Below the pieces are notes generated by a model that did no database searches, was not told where the DNA came from, and saw only the letters and a program-made list of their open reading frames with translations. Made by a program: the position numbers and the translations under genes. Of a stretch of 64,000 nt of DNA, positions 34,974-42,631 are shown piece after piece. The number at the start of each line of letters is the position of its first letter. Position 1 is the first letter of the stretch. The stretch comes from Streptomyces sp. NBC_00464. GTDB lineage: Bacteria > Actinomycetota > Actinomycetes > Streptomycetales > Streptomycetaceae. Location of the stretch: positions 4,030,001 to 4,094,000 of the forward strand of contig NZ_CP107899.1 in assembly GCF_036013915.1 (NCBI RefSeq). Reading direction: 5' to 3'.

Positions 34974-35000
34974 AAGGCCCTGGTCTCCGACCAGGGCCTT
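34974..35000 (-). terminator. Terminator of the intact tRNA-Gly gene
   Basis: AAGGCCCTGGT, five bases, ACCAGGGCCTT, then GTTT on the transcribed (minus) strand. It differs in sequence from the hairpins after the five tRNA remnants, as expected if this copy came from the most recently inserted element. Confidence 0.85.
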
Positions 35001-35005
35001 CATCA

Positions 35006-35079
35006 TGGAGCGGGTGACGAGAATCGAACTCGCGCTCTGAGCTTGGGAAGCTCATGTTCTACCATTAAACTACACCCGC
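35006..35079 (-). tRNA. tRNA-Gly(CCC)
   Basis: 74 bases on the minus strand with encoded CCA. Acceptor stem GCGGGTG/CACCCGC, D-arm GTTTAATGGTAGAAC, anticodon arm TGAGC-TTCCCAA-GCTCA (anticodon CCC), T arm GCGAGTTCGATTCTCGT, discriminator T as usual for tRNA-Gly. Its 3' half is the attachment site repeated five times over the preceding 29 kb; since each integrating element restores the tRNA, the gene stays functional. Confidence 0.97.
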
Positions 35080-35321
35080 GTAACGCACCGGCCGATCAGC
35101 CGCGCATCGTCACACACTGTACCCCATCGCGGACCCCCCGAGGCGTGAGCCCCGGTGTGAGGCGTGGTGGGGGTTCGGTCGGGCGGGGCTGGGGGTGGAC
35201 GGGGGTGTGTCGGGCGGGAGTTGGGGGCGTAGCGTGAGTGGTCGGAGTGCCGCGTGCGGCGGCGTCCCGTTCATCCCCTAATGTGGCTTTCTCGTCCACG
35301 GCTTGATGGGGAAGGGACTTG

Positions 35322-35495
35322 ATGGACTCCATGGAGCGCACCGTCGTCCGCTGTGCCGAAGGGCACGTTTTCGCTACCGCCTCGTTCCCGATGCAGCAGC
35401 TCGGGTCCGGGCGGATCGGTCCCGGGCGGCTTATCCGCTGTCCTCGTTGTGCGCGGTTGCGGCATGCCGTGCCTGTGGGGTTCGAGGAGCGGTAG
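35322..35495 (+). CDS. Small zinc-ribbon-like protein
   Basis: 57 residues from ATG 35322 (GAAGGG upstream; a second ATG at 35331). Contains VVRCAEGHVFAT and LIRCPRCARLRHAVPVG: a C-x3-H and a C-x2-C pair that could hold one zinc ion. Short proteins like this are widespread and conserved in Streptomyces; function unknown. It lies just upstream of dcd on the same strand. Confidence 0.72.
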   Translation: MDSMERTVVRCAEGHVFATASFPMQQLGSGRIGPGRLIRCPRCARLRHAVPVGFEER

Positions 35496-35588
35496 AAGAG
35501 CGAGCGGCAGGGGTCTGCGGGAGCAGGCGACAGGCGCGCGGGGCGGCCCGATGGGGGCGGGCCCGCGCGTTCTGCGTATCCTCGGTGG

Positions 35589-36164
35589 GTGCTTCTCTCA
35601 GACAAGGACATCCGGGCCGAGATCGACGCCGGACGCGTACGTATTGATCCTTTCGATGCGTCGATGGTGCAGCCGTCGAGCATCGATGTGAGGCTCGACC
35701 GCTATTTCCGGGTGTTCGAGAACCACCGCTATCCGCATATCGATCCGGCCGTCGAACAGGCCGATCTGACCCGTACCGTCGAGCCGGACGGGGACGAGGC
35801 GTTCATCCTGCACCCCGGTGAGTTCGTGCTCGCCTCGACGTACGAGGTCATCTCGCTGCCCGACGATCTCGCTTCGCGGCTGGAGGGCAAGAGCTCGCTC
35901 GGCCGGCTCGGGCTGGTGACGCATTCGACGGCCGGGTTCATCGACCCCGGGTTCTCCGGGCACGTGACTCTGGAGCTGTCGAACCTGGCGACGCTGCCGA
36001 TCAAGCTCTGGCCGGGGATGAAGATCGGTCAGCTGTGCATGTTCCGGCTGAGTTCGCCGTCGGAGTTCCCGTACGGCTCCGAGCGGTACGGGTCGCGGTA
36101 CCAGGGGCAGCGTGGGCCGACGGCTTCGCGTTCCTTCATGAACTTCCACCGGACGCAGGTGTGA
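35589..36164 (+). CDS. dcd: dCTP deaminase
   Basis: 191 residues from a GTG, the full family length. Shows [17 protein letters not shown] start, [15 protein letters not shown], the substrate block [20 protein letters not shown], and [10 protein letters not shown] trimeric enzyme that deaminates dCTP to dUTP for thymidylate synthesis, in the cytosol. Followed six bases later by a phosphoribosyltransferase gene, suggesting one nucleotide-metabolism operon. Confidence 0.96.
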   Translation: MLLSDKDIRAEIDAGRVRIDPFDASMVQPSSIDVRLDRYFRVFENHRYPHIDPAVEQADLTRTVEPDGDEAFILHPGEFVLASTYEVISLPDDLASRLEGKSSLGRLGLVTHSTAGFIDPGFSGHVTLELSNLATLPIKLWPGMKIGQLCMFRLSSPSEFPYGSERYGSRYQGQRGPTASRSFMNFHRTQV

Positions 36165-36170
36165 TGCCCG

Positions 36171-36671
36171 GTGAGTGACGACGTACGGGAGAACCTGACG
36201 TACGACGGCTTCGGGCATGCCGTGCGGGAGCTGGCGCAGGCCGTGGCGGATGACGGGTACGAGCCGGATGTGGTGCTGAGCATCGCGCGCGGCGGGGTCT
36301 TCGTCGCCGGCGGTCTGGCGTACGCGCTGGACTGCAAGAACATTCACCTGGTGAACGTGGAGTTCTACACCGGTGTGGGTACCACGCTGGAAATGCCCGT
36401 CATGCTGGCGCCCGTGCCCAACGCCATCGATTTCTCGGACAAGAAGGTCCTGATCGCCGACGATGTCGCCGATACCGGGAAGACGCTGAAGCTGGTGCGT
36501 GACTTCTGTATCGATCATGTCGCCGAGGTGCGTTCCGCCGTGATCTACGAGAAGTCGCATTCGCTCGTGAAGTGCGAGTACGTGTGGAAGAAGACCGATC
36601 GCTGGATCAACTTCCCGTGGAGCGTGGAGAAGCCCGTCGTGCGGCGCAGCGGGCAGGTTCTCGACGCCTGA
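36171..36671 (+). CDS. Phosphoribosyltransferase (xanthine/guanine type)
   Basis: 166 residues from GTG 36171. PRPP-binding block KVLIADDVADTGKTLKLV and the N-terminal VVLSIARGGVFVAGGLAY. It resembles Gpt/Xpt-like enzymes that attach ribose-5-phosphate to purine bases. Starts 6 bases after dcd; a terminator follows. Confidence 0.9.
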   Translation: MSDDVRENLTYDGFGHAVRELAQAVADDGYEPDVVLSIARGGVFVAGGLAYALDCKNIHLVNVEFYTGVGTTLEMPVMLAPVPNAIDFSDKKVLIADDVADTGKTLKLVRDFCIDHVAEVRSAVIYEKSHSLVKCEYVWKKTDRWINFPWSVEKPVVRRSGQVLDA

Positions 36672-36692
36672 CCGGTTTCGGGAGCGCGCAGC

Positions 36693-36734
36693 GAGGAACC
36701 CCCGGGGCCTTCGATGGCCCCGGGGGTTCCTTCG
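36693..36734. terminator. Two-way hairpin between convergent genes
   Basis: GGAACCCCCGGGGCC and GGCCCCGGGGGTTCC form a perfect 15-base stem with a 6-base loop, between the phosphoribosyltransferase and the converging Yip1-type gene. Confidence 0.9.
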
Positions 36735-36766
36735 TTTCCGTCAGGTGTTTCTCGCAGGTGTTTCTC

Positions 36767-37705
36767 TCAGATCGTGCCCAGTTTGAGGATCGAGACCAGG
36801 GCGAGCAGCTGGATCGCCGACGCGCCCAGGGCCTTCGGCCACGGCAGGTCGTGGGACTTGCTCACCATCGAGGTGAACAGGGCCGCCGCGGCCAGCCAGG
36901 TGAGCCAGCCGAGGATCTGGACCAGGGAGTTCTCGCCGCCCAGGAAGAGCGCGAAGATCAGGCGTGGGGCGTCCGTGATCGACATGATCAGCATGGAGAG
37001 GCCCACGGTCGGCTGCCACGCGCCGTCGCCGCCGAGCTGGCGGGCGAGGGTGTGGGTGACCGCGCCGAGCACCAGGCCGCCGAGCACGAAGCCGATGCCC
37101 GTGATGACGACGTAGGGGATGGCGTTGCCGACCGGTGCGTTGATCGCGTCGTCGCGGGCCTGGTCGAAGCCGAACAGCGCCAGCAGGCCGTAGAGGAACG
37201 TGACGATGAGCGCCGGGCCCCAGACGGGGTAGTCGCGCATCTGCCAGAACGTCGGGCCGGGGCGCGTCACGATGCCGCTCAGCAGCTGCTTCCAGTGCAG
37301 TCGAGGACCCGAGGGCTGGGCGGGGGCCTGGCCGGCGCGGTAGGTGTTGCCGTCGCCGTACTGGTCCTCGTCGATGCTGAAGGCCTGGGTATGACCGGGG
37401 CTGTTCGCGTACGGGTCGCCCTGGTGGGGCTGCGGAGCGTGGGGGTGCGGAGCGTGCGGGTGCTGCTGCGGGTACGGGTCGGCGAAGTATTCGGGCTCGT
37501 CGGCTCCGCCGCCCTGGTAGCCGCCACCGTTGTAACCGTTGTTGTATCCGGCGTTGTGCGGGGCTCCACCGCCTCCCGTCGGCGGCCATTGCTGCTGTCC
37601 GTACGGCGGTGGTGCCTGATTGCCGTACGGCTGCTGCCGCGGTTGCTGCTGCGCTTGCTGCGGGGTGCGGTTGTCCCGGCCGCGTCCGATCCTGAATCCA
37701 GCCAC
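36767..37705 (-). CDS. Yip1-family membrane protein with long Gln/Pro/Gly-rich N-terminus
   Basis: About 312 residues. The first ~140 are low-complexity (TPQQAQQQPRQQPYG, GYNNGYNGGGYQGG, HPHAPHPHAPQ), then five membrane helices in the Yip1 layout (PALIVTFLYGLLALFGF; IPYVVITGIGFVLGGLVLGA; LAAAALFTSMV). The start is taken as GTG 37705 (VAGFRIGRGRDNR), which matches how related genes begin; the frame stays open to 37786. Function unknown, possibly in membrane organisation. Confidence 0.82.
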   Translation of the reverse strand: MAGFRIGRGRDNRTPQQAQQQPRQQPYGNQAPPPYGQQQWPPTGGGGAPHNAGYNNGYNGGGYQGGGADEPEYFADPYPQQHPHAPHPHAPQPHQGDPYANSPGHTQAFSIDEDQYGDGNTYRAGQAPAQPSGPRLHWKQLLSGIVTRPGPTFWQMRDYPVWGPALIVTFLYGLLALFGFDQARDDAINAPVGNAIPYVVITGIGFVLGGLVLGAVTHTLARQLGGDGAWQPTVGLSMLIMSITDAPRLIFALFLGGENSLVQILGWLTWLAAAALFTSMVSKSHDLPWPKALGASAIQLLALVSILKLGTI

Positions 37706-37814
37706 GTAATCGAACGTACCTGGTCCGCGCGGGTCGGGTGGGCGGGGCGGGGGAACTGGGCCGCCTTTGCCGCCTACCTGTGACATCCCCTAAGGGAACC
37801 CTGGGGGGTTGTCC

Positions 37815-39011
37815 TCAGCCCGCTGTGAACAGGGCGCTGGTGAACGTGATCAGCGGGCGGTCCGGCGTCGCCGCCGGGTACAGCGCGATCAGGTCCGCCG
37901 TTTCGCCCCGGTGCGTGCGGACCACGGTGTCGGGCTTCCTGTCGCCGTCGAAGTCCGCGTACCGCTGGAGCAGGTTCGTTTCTGCGCGGGACGCGGCGGG
38001 GCGGCCGGCGGTCTTGCGCAGGGGGGCCGTCGGGAGGCCTGTGGCCGGGGTCCCGAAGCGGTACGGGCCGCCCGGGCGGCCCGGTCCGTCGGGGCCGCCG
38101 AGCAGCAGCGCGCCCCTGGCGGCGGTGCCGGGCTCGTGGGGGAGGGCGGTGTACACCAGGTCGTCATACCCGTCGCCGTTCGTATCCGCCCGGGGCTCGG
38201 GGGCGGACAGGGCGGGGCCGGCCCCCGGGATCGTGCCGCCGGCGGCGTGCGGGCGGCCGTCGCGGGTGAAGGGGCCTCGCAGGAAGCTCAACCGGCCCGA
38301 GCTCGCCGTCACGGCCAGGTCCGGCTTCCTGTCGCCGTCGAAGTCGCCGCAGACGGGGTGGTCCGGCCAGGCGTTGCCGAAGCGGGCCCGGTCCGGGATG
38401 CGCAGGGTGACCGCCTTGCCGGTGAGGCCGGCGGGGGAGCCGAAGAGGATCTGCAGCGGCACGGGCGGGCGGCCGATGCCGTTGTACGGAGGGTCGGTGG
38501 CCACGATCAGATCGGTGAAGCCGTCCTGGTCCAGGTCGCACGACGCCTCGGCGTCGAACGCCGCGGGGAGGGTGTCGCCGGACTTGGCGGCGTTCGTGTG
38601 CGCGCTGAGCAGCTGGCGTGCCGAGGGGTCGAGGCCGCGGCTGGCGGAGCCGTACACGATGCCGATCCCGGCGTCGTCGCCGTGGCTGTCGGCCGCCGGC
38701 TTCACCAGGTCGTCGAGGACGAGATCGCGGTGGCCGTCGCCGTTGAAGTCGTCGGGGGTGTGGCTGCCGGTGCCGTGCGGGACGGCGTGGCGCTCGGCGC
38801 CCGCCAGGCCGGACAGGGCGGTGGGCGGGGTGTCGCCGTTCTTGGGCGCCGAGGAGGCGGGGGAGCCCGCGCAGGCCGTCAGCAGGAGGACGCAGGCGCA
38901 GAGGCCGCCGATGGCCGCGGTGGCTGCCGCGCCGGGTGTTCGTCCGGTTCGCGCCGTCGCCGTCGCCGCCGAAGTCGCTGTTGCTGTCGCCCTTGCGATG
39001 CGTATCCGCAC
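37815..39011 (-). CDS. FG-GAP/VCBS repeat lipoprotein
   Basis: 398 residues. An Arg/Thr/Ala-rich start, hydrophobic segment and lipobox (CVLLLTACAG) mark a lipoprotein anchored outside the membrane. Calcium-binding FG-GAP repeats follow: DDFNGDGHRDLVLDD, CDLDQDGFTDLIVAT, CGDFDGDRKPDLAVTA, ADTNGDGYDDLVYTA and YADFDGDRKPDTVVR. A beta-propeller is likely. Ligand unknown. Confidence 0.86.
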   Translation of the reverse strand: MRIRIARATATATSAATATARTGRTPGAAATAAIGGLCACVLLLTACAGSPASSAPKNGDTPPTALSGLAGAERHAVPHGTGSHTPDDFNGDGHRDLVLDDLVKPAADSHGDDAGIGIVYGSASRGLDPSARQLLSAHTNAAKSGDTLPAAFDAEASCDLDQDGFTDLIVATDPPYNGIGRPPVPLQILFGSPAGLTGKAVTLRIPDRARFGNAWPDHPVCGDFDGDRKPDLAVTASSGRLSFLRGPFTRDGRPHAAGGTIPGAGPALSAPEPRADTNGDGYDDLVYTALPHEPGTAARGALLLGGPDGPGRPGGPYRFGTPATGLPTAPLRKTAGRPAASRAETNLLQRYADFDGDRKPDTVVRTHRGETADLIALYPAATPDRPLITFTSALFTAG

Positions 39012-39110
39012 GGGATACCTCCGAATACGTACTCCCGCAGGAATACCTCGTACGTACGTCTCGGCCGTCCCGGCCGTCCCACATCATGCGCCACCCGAGC
39101 CGCAGAGCAG

Positions 39111-39149
39111 AAGCGGCCGGTCCTGCCCCCGAGGCAGGTCCGGCCGCTT
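39111..39149. terminator. Hairpin after the etfD-like gene
   Basis: AAGCGGCCGGTCCTGCC and GGCAGGTCCGGCCGCTT (39133-39149), a 17-base stem with one T-T mismatch and a 5-base loop, 25 bases after the stop of the minus-strand gene. Confidence 0.85.
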
Positions 39150-39174
39150 GTGCAACGCGGTGGCGCGGTTCCGG

Positions 39175-41442
39175 TTACTTCGCCGGTTCCGGCTCCGGCG
39201 CGTCCGCCGCTTCCGGTTCGCCCGCCGGGTCGGCCGGGGTCTTCACGGAGTCGAGCAGCAGCTGCGACACGTCGACCACCTGGATCGACTCCTTCGCCTT
39301 GCCGTCGTTCTTCTTGCCGTTGACCGAGTCGGTCAGCATGACGAGGCAGAACGGGCAGGCGGTGGAGACGATGTCCGGGTTGAGGGAGAGGGCCTCGTCG
39401 ACGCGCTCGTTGTTGATGCGCTTGCCGATCCGCTCCTCCATCCACATCCGGGCACCGCCGGCGCCGCAGCAGAAGCCGCGCTCCTTGTGGCGGTGCATCT
39501 CCTCGTTCCGCAGACCCGGGACCTTCGCGATGATCTCGCGCGGGGGCGTGTAGATCTTGTTGTGACGGCCCAGGTAGCAGGGGTCGTGGTACGTGATCAG
39601 GCCCTCGACCGGGGTCACCGGGATCAGCTTGCCCTCGTCCACCAGATGCTGGAGCAGCTGCGTGTGGTGGATGACCTCGTACTCGCCGCCGAGCTGCGGG
39701 TACTCGTTCGCGATGGTGTTGAAGCAGTGCGGGCAGGTGGCGACGATCTTCTTCGTCGCCTTCGCCTTCTTTGTGGAGTCGTCCTCGTCGTCCTCGCCGA
39801 ACGCCATGTTCAGCATCGCGACGTTCTCCTGGCCGAGCTGCTGGAACAGCGGCTCGTTGCCCAGGCGGCGGGCCGAGTCACCCGTGCACTTCTCGTCGCC
39901 GCCCATGATCGCGAACTTGACGCCCGCGATGTGGAGGAGCTCCGCGAAGGCCTTCGTGGTCTTCTTGGCCCGGTCCTCCAGGGCGCCGGCGCAGCCGACC
40001 CAGTAGAGGTAGTCGACCTCGGTGAGGTCCTCGACGTCCTTCCCGACGATCGGGACCTCGAAGTCGACCTCCTTGGTCCACTCGACGCGCTGCTTCTTGG
40101 CAAGACCCCAGGGGTTGCCCTTCTTCTCCAGGTTCTTGAGCATCGTGCCCGCCTCGGACGGGAACGCGGACTCGATCATCACCTGGTAGCGGCGCATGTC
40201 GACGATGTGGTCGATGTGCTCGATGTCGACCGGGCACTGCTCCACGCACGCACCGCAGGTGGTGCAGGACCAGAGGACGTCCGGGTCGATGACGCCGTTC
40301 TCCTCGACCGTGCCGATCAGCGGGCGCTCGGCCTCGGCGAGGGCGGCCGCGGGGACGTCCTTCAGGGCCTCGGCCGAAGCCTTCTCGTTGCCCTCCATGT
40401 CCTTGCCGCCGCCGGCCAGCAGATACGGGGCCTTGGCGTGCGCGTGGTCGCGCAGGGACATGATCAGCAGCTTCGGGGAGAGCGGCTTGCCCGTGTTCCA
40501 GGCGGGGCACTGCGACTGGCAGCGGCCGCACTCCGTACACGTGGAGAAGTCGAGGATGCCCTTCCAGGAGAACTGCTCGACCTGGGAGACACCGAAGACG
40601 GCGTCCTCGGCCGGGTCCTCCCAGTCGATCTCCTGGCCGCCCGAGGTCATCGGCTGGAGTGCTCCCAGCGCGACCTCGCCGTCGGCGTTCCGCTTGAACC
40701 AGATGTTCGGGAAGCCGAGGAAGCGGTGCCAGGCGACACCCATGTTGGTGTTGAGCGAGACCGTGATCATCCAGATCAGCGAGACGCCGATCTTGACCAT
40801 CGCGGTGAAGTAGATGAGGTTCTGCAGCGTGCCGAGTGCGAGTCCCTTGAAGGCGAGGACCAGCGGGTACGAGACGAAGTACGCGGCCTCGTAGCCCTCG
40901 ACGTGGTGGATCGCGCCCTCGAGACCGCGCAGGGTCAGGATCGCCAGGCCGATGACGAGGATCACGTACTCGACGAAGTACGCCTGCCAGGCCTTCGAGC
41001 CCGCGAACCGCGACTTGCGGCCGGCCCGGGAGGGGAGGTTCAGCAGCCGGATGGCGATCAGCACGAGGATGCCGACCGTCGTCATCAGGCCGATGAACTC
41101 GATGTAGAGCTCGAACGGCAGCCATTCACCGATGATCGGCAGCACCCAGTCGGCCTTGAAGAGCTGTCCGTACGCCTGGAGCAGCGTCGGCGGCAGCGTC
41201 AGGAAGCCGATGGCGACGAACCAGTGCGCGAAGCCCACGATGCCCCACCGGTTCATCCGGGTGTGGCCGAGGAACTCCTTGACCAGGGTGATCGTGCGCT
41301 GCTTGGGGTCGTCGGTGCGGCTGCCTGCCGGTACCGGCTGTCCGAGGCGGACGAACCGGTAGATCTGCGCGACCGCTCGGGCGATGAGCGCAACGCCGAC
41401 GACGGTCAGCACCAGCGACACGATGATCGCGGCGAGTTGCAT
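39175..41442 (-). CDS. etfD: Membrane iron-sulfur reductase (EtfD-like, heterodisulfide-reductase family)
   Basis: 755 residues. Five or six N-terminal membrane helices, then two 4Fe-4S motifs (CTECGRCQSQCP; CTTCGACVEQCP) and two CCG domains (CPHCFNTIANEYP; RGFCCGAGGARMW). The layout matches Rv0338c (EtfD) of Mycobacterium, which takes electrons from the electron-transfer flavoprotein to menaquinone in beta-oxidation. Monocistronic; several TTAC-N6-GTAA-like sites upstream support control by a fatty-acid-responsive TetR regulator. The etfD name is by recognition of the family, not proven for this protein. Confidence 0.87.
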   Translation of the reverse strand: MQLAAIIVSLVLTVVGVALIARAVAQIYRFVRLGQPVPAGSRTDDPKQRTITLVKEFLGHTRMNRWGIVGFAHWFVAIGFLTLPPTLLQAYGQLFKADWVLPIIGEWLPFELYIEFIGLMTTVGILVLIAIRLLNLPSRAGRKSRFAGSKAWQAYFVEYVILVIGLAILTLRGLEGAIHHVEGYEAAYFVSYPLVLAFKGLALGTLQNLIYFTAMVKIGVSLIWMITVSLNTNMGVAWHRFLGFPNIWFKRNADGEVALGALQPMTSGGQEIDWEDPAEDAVFGVSQVEQFSWKGILDFSTCTECGRCQSQCPAWNTGKPLSPKLLIMSLRDHAHAKAPYLLAGGGKDMEGNEKASAEALKDVPAAALAEAERPLIGTVEENGVIDPDVLWSCTTCGACVEQCPVDIEHIDHIVDMRRYQVMIESAFPSEAGTMLKNLEKKGNPWGLAKKQRVEWTKEVDFEVPIVGKDVEDLTEVDYLYWVGCAGALEDRAKKTTKAFAELLHIAGVKFAIMGGDEKCTGDSARRLGNEPLFQQLGQENVAMLNMAFGEDDEDDSTKKAKATKKIVATCPHCFNTIANEYPQLGGEYEVIHHTQLLQHLVDEGKLIPVTPVEGLITYHDPCYLGRHNKIYTPPREIIAKVPGLRNEEMHRHKERGFCCGAGGARMWMEERIGKRINNERVDEALSLNPDIVSTACPFCLVMLTDSVNGKKNDGKAKESIQVVDVSQLLLDSVKTPADPAGEPEAADAPEPEPAK

Positions 41443-41491
41443 GTAGGGGCTCCTCGGGCCTGCGAGGGTGGGATCCAGCGATGAATGATGC

Positions 41492-41565
41492 TTACCAAGC
41501 GGTGAACGATGCTTGCTGAGCAGTCTTACTGAGTGATTCTGTCAAGTGATCTTACTAAGCGGTAA
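41492..41565. promoter_or_regulatory. Cluster of TTAC-N6-GTAA-like operators upstream of the etfD-like gene
   Basis: TTACTAAGCGGTAA (41552-41565) is near-palindromic; TTACCAAGCGGTGA (41492-41505) is a close copy; weaker versions lie at 41512-41525 and 41526-41539. They are 50-123 bases before the ATG. The shape fits sites of TetR/FadR-type regulators of fatty-acid genes in actinobacteria. The regulator is not in this window. Confidence 0.6.
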
Positions 41566-41594
41566 CTTAATCAGTCTGTGCTGACACTATCCAC

Positions 41595-42293
41595 TTATTC
41601 CGCCGTCCTGTAGCCGGGCAGGCGGTGATCTGTGTCGCTCAGGTCTGCCTTGCCGCGCCGCGCGAGGCCCCGGACCGCCTCGCGCAGGGGTGTGCCGACG
41701 GCTTCCGCGAGGATCGCCAGGTCCAGACCCAGCCGGTGGTGCTCGGCGTAGTGCTGGTCGAGGAGATCCGGCTCGTCCCACGGCATCGTCGAGCGGTGGC
41801 GGATCTGGGCCAGGCCGGTCAGGCCGGGTTTCAGCTCCCGCCGCCAGTTTCGCGCACCGGCCGGGAGCTCCTGCGCGCGCCCCGGTGTGAGCGGGGCGGG
41901 GCCGACGAGGGAGAGCTCGCCCCGTACGACGTGGGGCAGCCGGGAGATCACGTGCAGCCGCAGCCGCCGGGTGCGCAGCGACCGCAGTGCGAAGGGTCTG
42001 CCGTCCGCTCCCATCCGGGTCGACCGTGTCAGTACGCCCCCGGAGCCGCGCTGCACGGCAAGGGTCAGGGCGGCCGCGGCGAGGAGGGGGGCGGCCAGGA
42101 CCAGGAGGGCAGAGCCGAGGGTCAGGTCCAGGGCGCGCTTCGCGGTGGGGCGAGGTGGGGCCGCCGGGGCCAGTGACCTCAGGGCCGTGCGGGCGGCGGT
42201 GAGGCGTGAGGCCCGCGGGGGCCGCCAGGTGTGTCCGGCCGGTCTCCGCCGCTGCCGCGGCCCGTGACTCTGCCCTCGCCTCTGCGTCTGCAT
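41595..42293 (-). CDS. Short, atypical bacterial sugar transferase
   Basis: 232 residues from ATG 42293 (CAGGTG upstream). After a basic Pro/Arg-rich start it has KRALDLTLGSALLVLAAPL (membrane helix), TRSTRMGADGRPFALRSLRT, ELSLVGPAPLTPG and WRRELKPGLTGLAQI, the order seen in priming glycosyltransferases such as WcaJ. The SLDELPQ stretch that normally holds the acidic residues is shortened and reads HVISRLPHVV. So it may be inactive or changed. The frame stays open to 42605. Confidence 0.72.
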   Translation of the reverse strand: MQTQRRGQSHGPRQRRRPAGHTWRPPRASRLTAARTALRSLAPAAPPRPTAKRALDLTLGSALLVLAAPLLAAAALTLAVQRGSGGVLTRSTRMGADGRPFALRSLRTRRLRLHVISRLPHVVRGELSLVGPAPLTPGRAQELPAGARNWRRELKPGLTGLAQIRHRSTMPWDEPDLLDQHYAEHHRLGLDLAILAEAVGTPLREAVRGLARRGKADLSDTDHRLPGYRTAE

Positions 42294-42537
42294 CGTTCGC
42301 ACCTGCCTGGGTCGGCTGACTGGAGTCGGTGGCTCGTGCGCCGGTTTTGCGCGGCTCACGGCATTTTGTGACAGAACGATCCCACGAGGCGATGATGGGG
42401 AGGCGCGTGTGCCCCGCGGGGCGGGCAGGTGTCGCCCGTACGCGGGCCCGGTCTGCCGTCGATCACCTGTGTGTGGCGTGTGTCCACCGTCATGAATCGC
42501 TGTGTTTTGCCTGGTGAGGTGGGGTGCGTTCACGTTA

Positions 42538-42558
42538 GTTGAGTCGACTCGACTCAGG
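42538..42558. promoter_or_regulatory. HAIR-like site 1 (HspR operator) upstream of dnaK
   Basis: GTTGAGT-N7-ACTCAGG, two mismatches from the HAIR consensus CTTGAGT-N7-ACTCAAG. It lies just before the TTGACA (42563-42568) that is the likely -35 of the dnaK promoter. Confidence 0.7.
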
Positions 42559-42562
42559 TCTG

Positions 42563-42610
42563 TTGACACTGGGACGGGTGTCATGCATCCTTGAGTCAGA
42601 TCCACTCAAG
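42563..42610 (+). promoter_or_regulatory. dnaK promoter and exact HAIR site 2 (HspR operator)
   Basis: TTGACA at 42563-42568 is a full -35 box; a -10 is expected near 42586-42592. CTTGAGT-N7-ACTCAAG at 42590-42610 matches the HAIR consensus exactly and overlaps the -10/start region, so HspR binding would block transcription. GGAGGA follows 12 bases before the ATG of dnaK. Confidence 0.93.
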
Positions 42611-42631
42611 TAGTCAGTTGGAGGAATTGAA

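Noticed and set aside
35043..35321. Possible small gene directly after the tRNA
   Set aside because: The 64-codon frame is Gly/Arg-rich low complexity without RBS; I treat this as an intergenic stretch.
37738..41484. A 1248-codon open frame on the plus strand
   Set aside because: It lies opposite the FG-GAP lipoprotein and the etfD-like gene; composition is Arg/Ala/Val-rich with no domain. It is a shadow of high-GC codon use.
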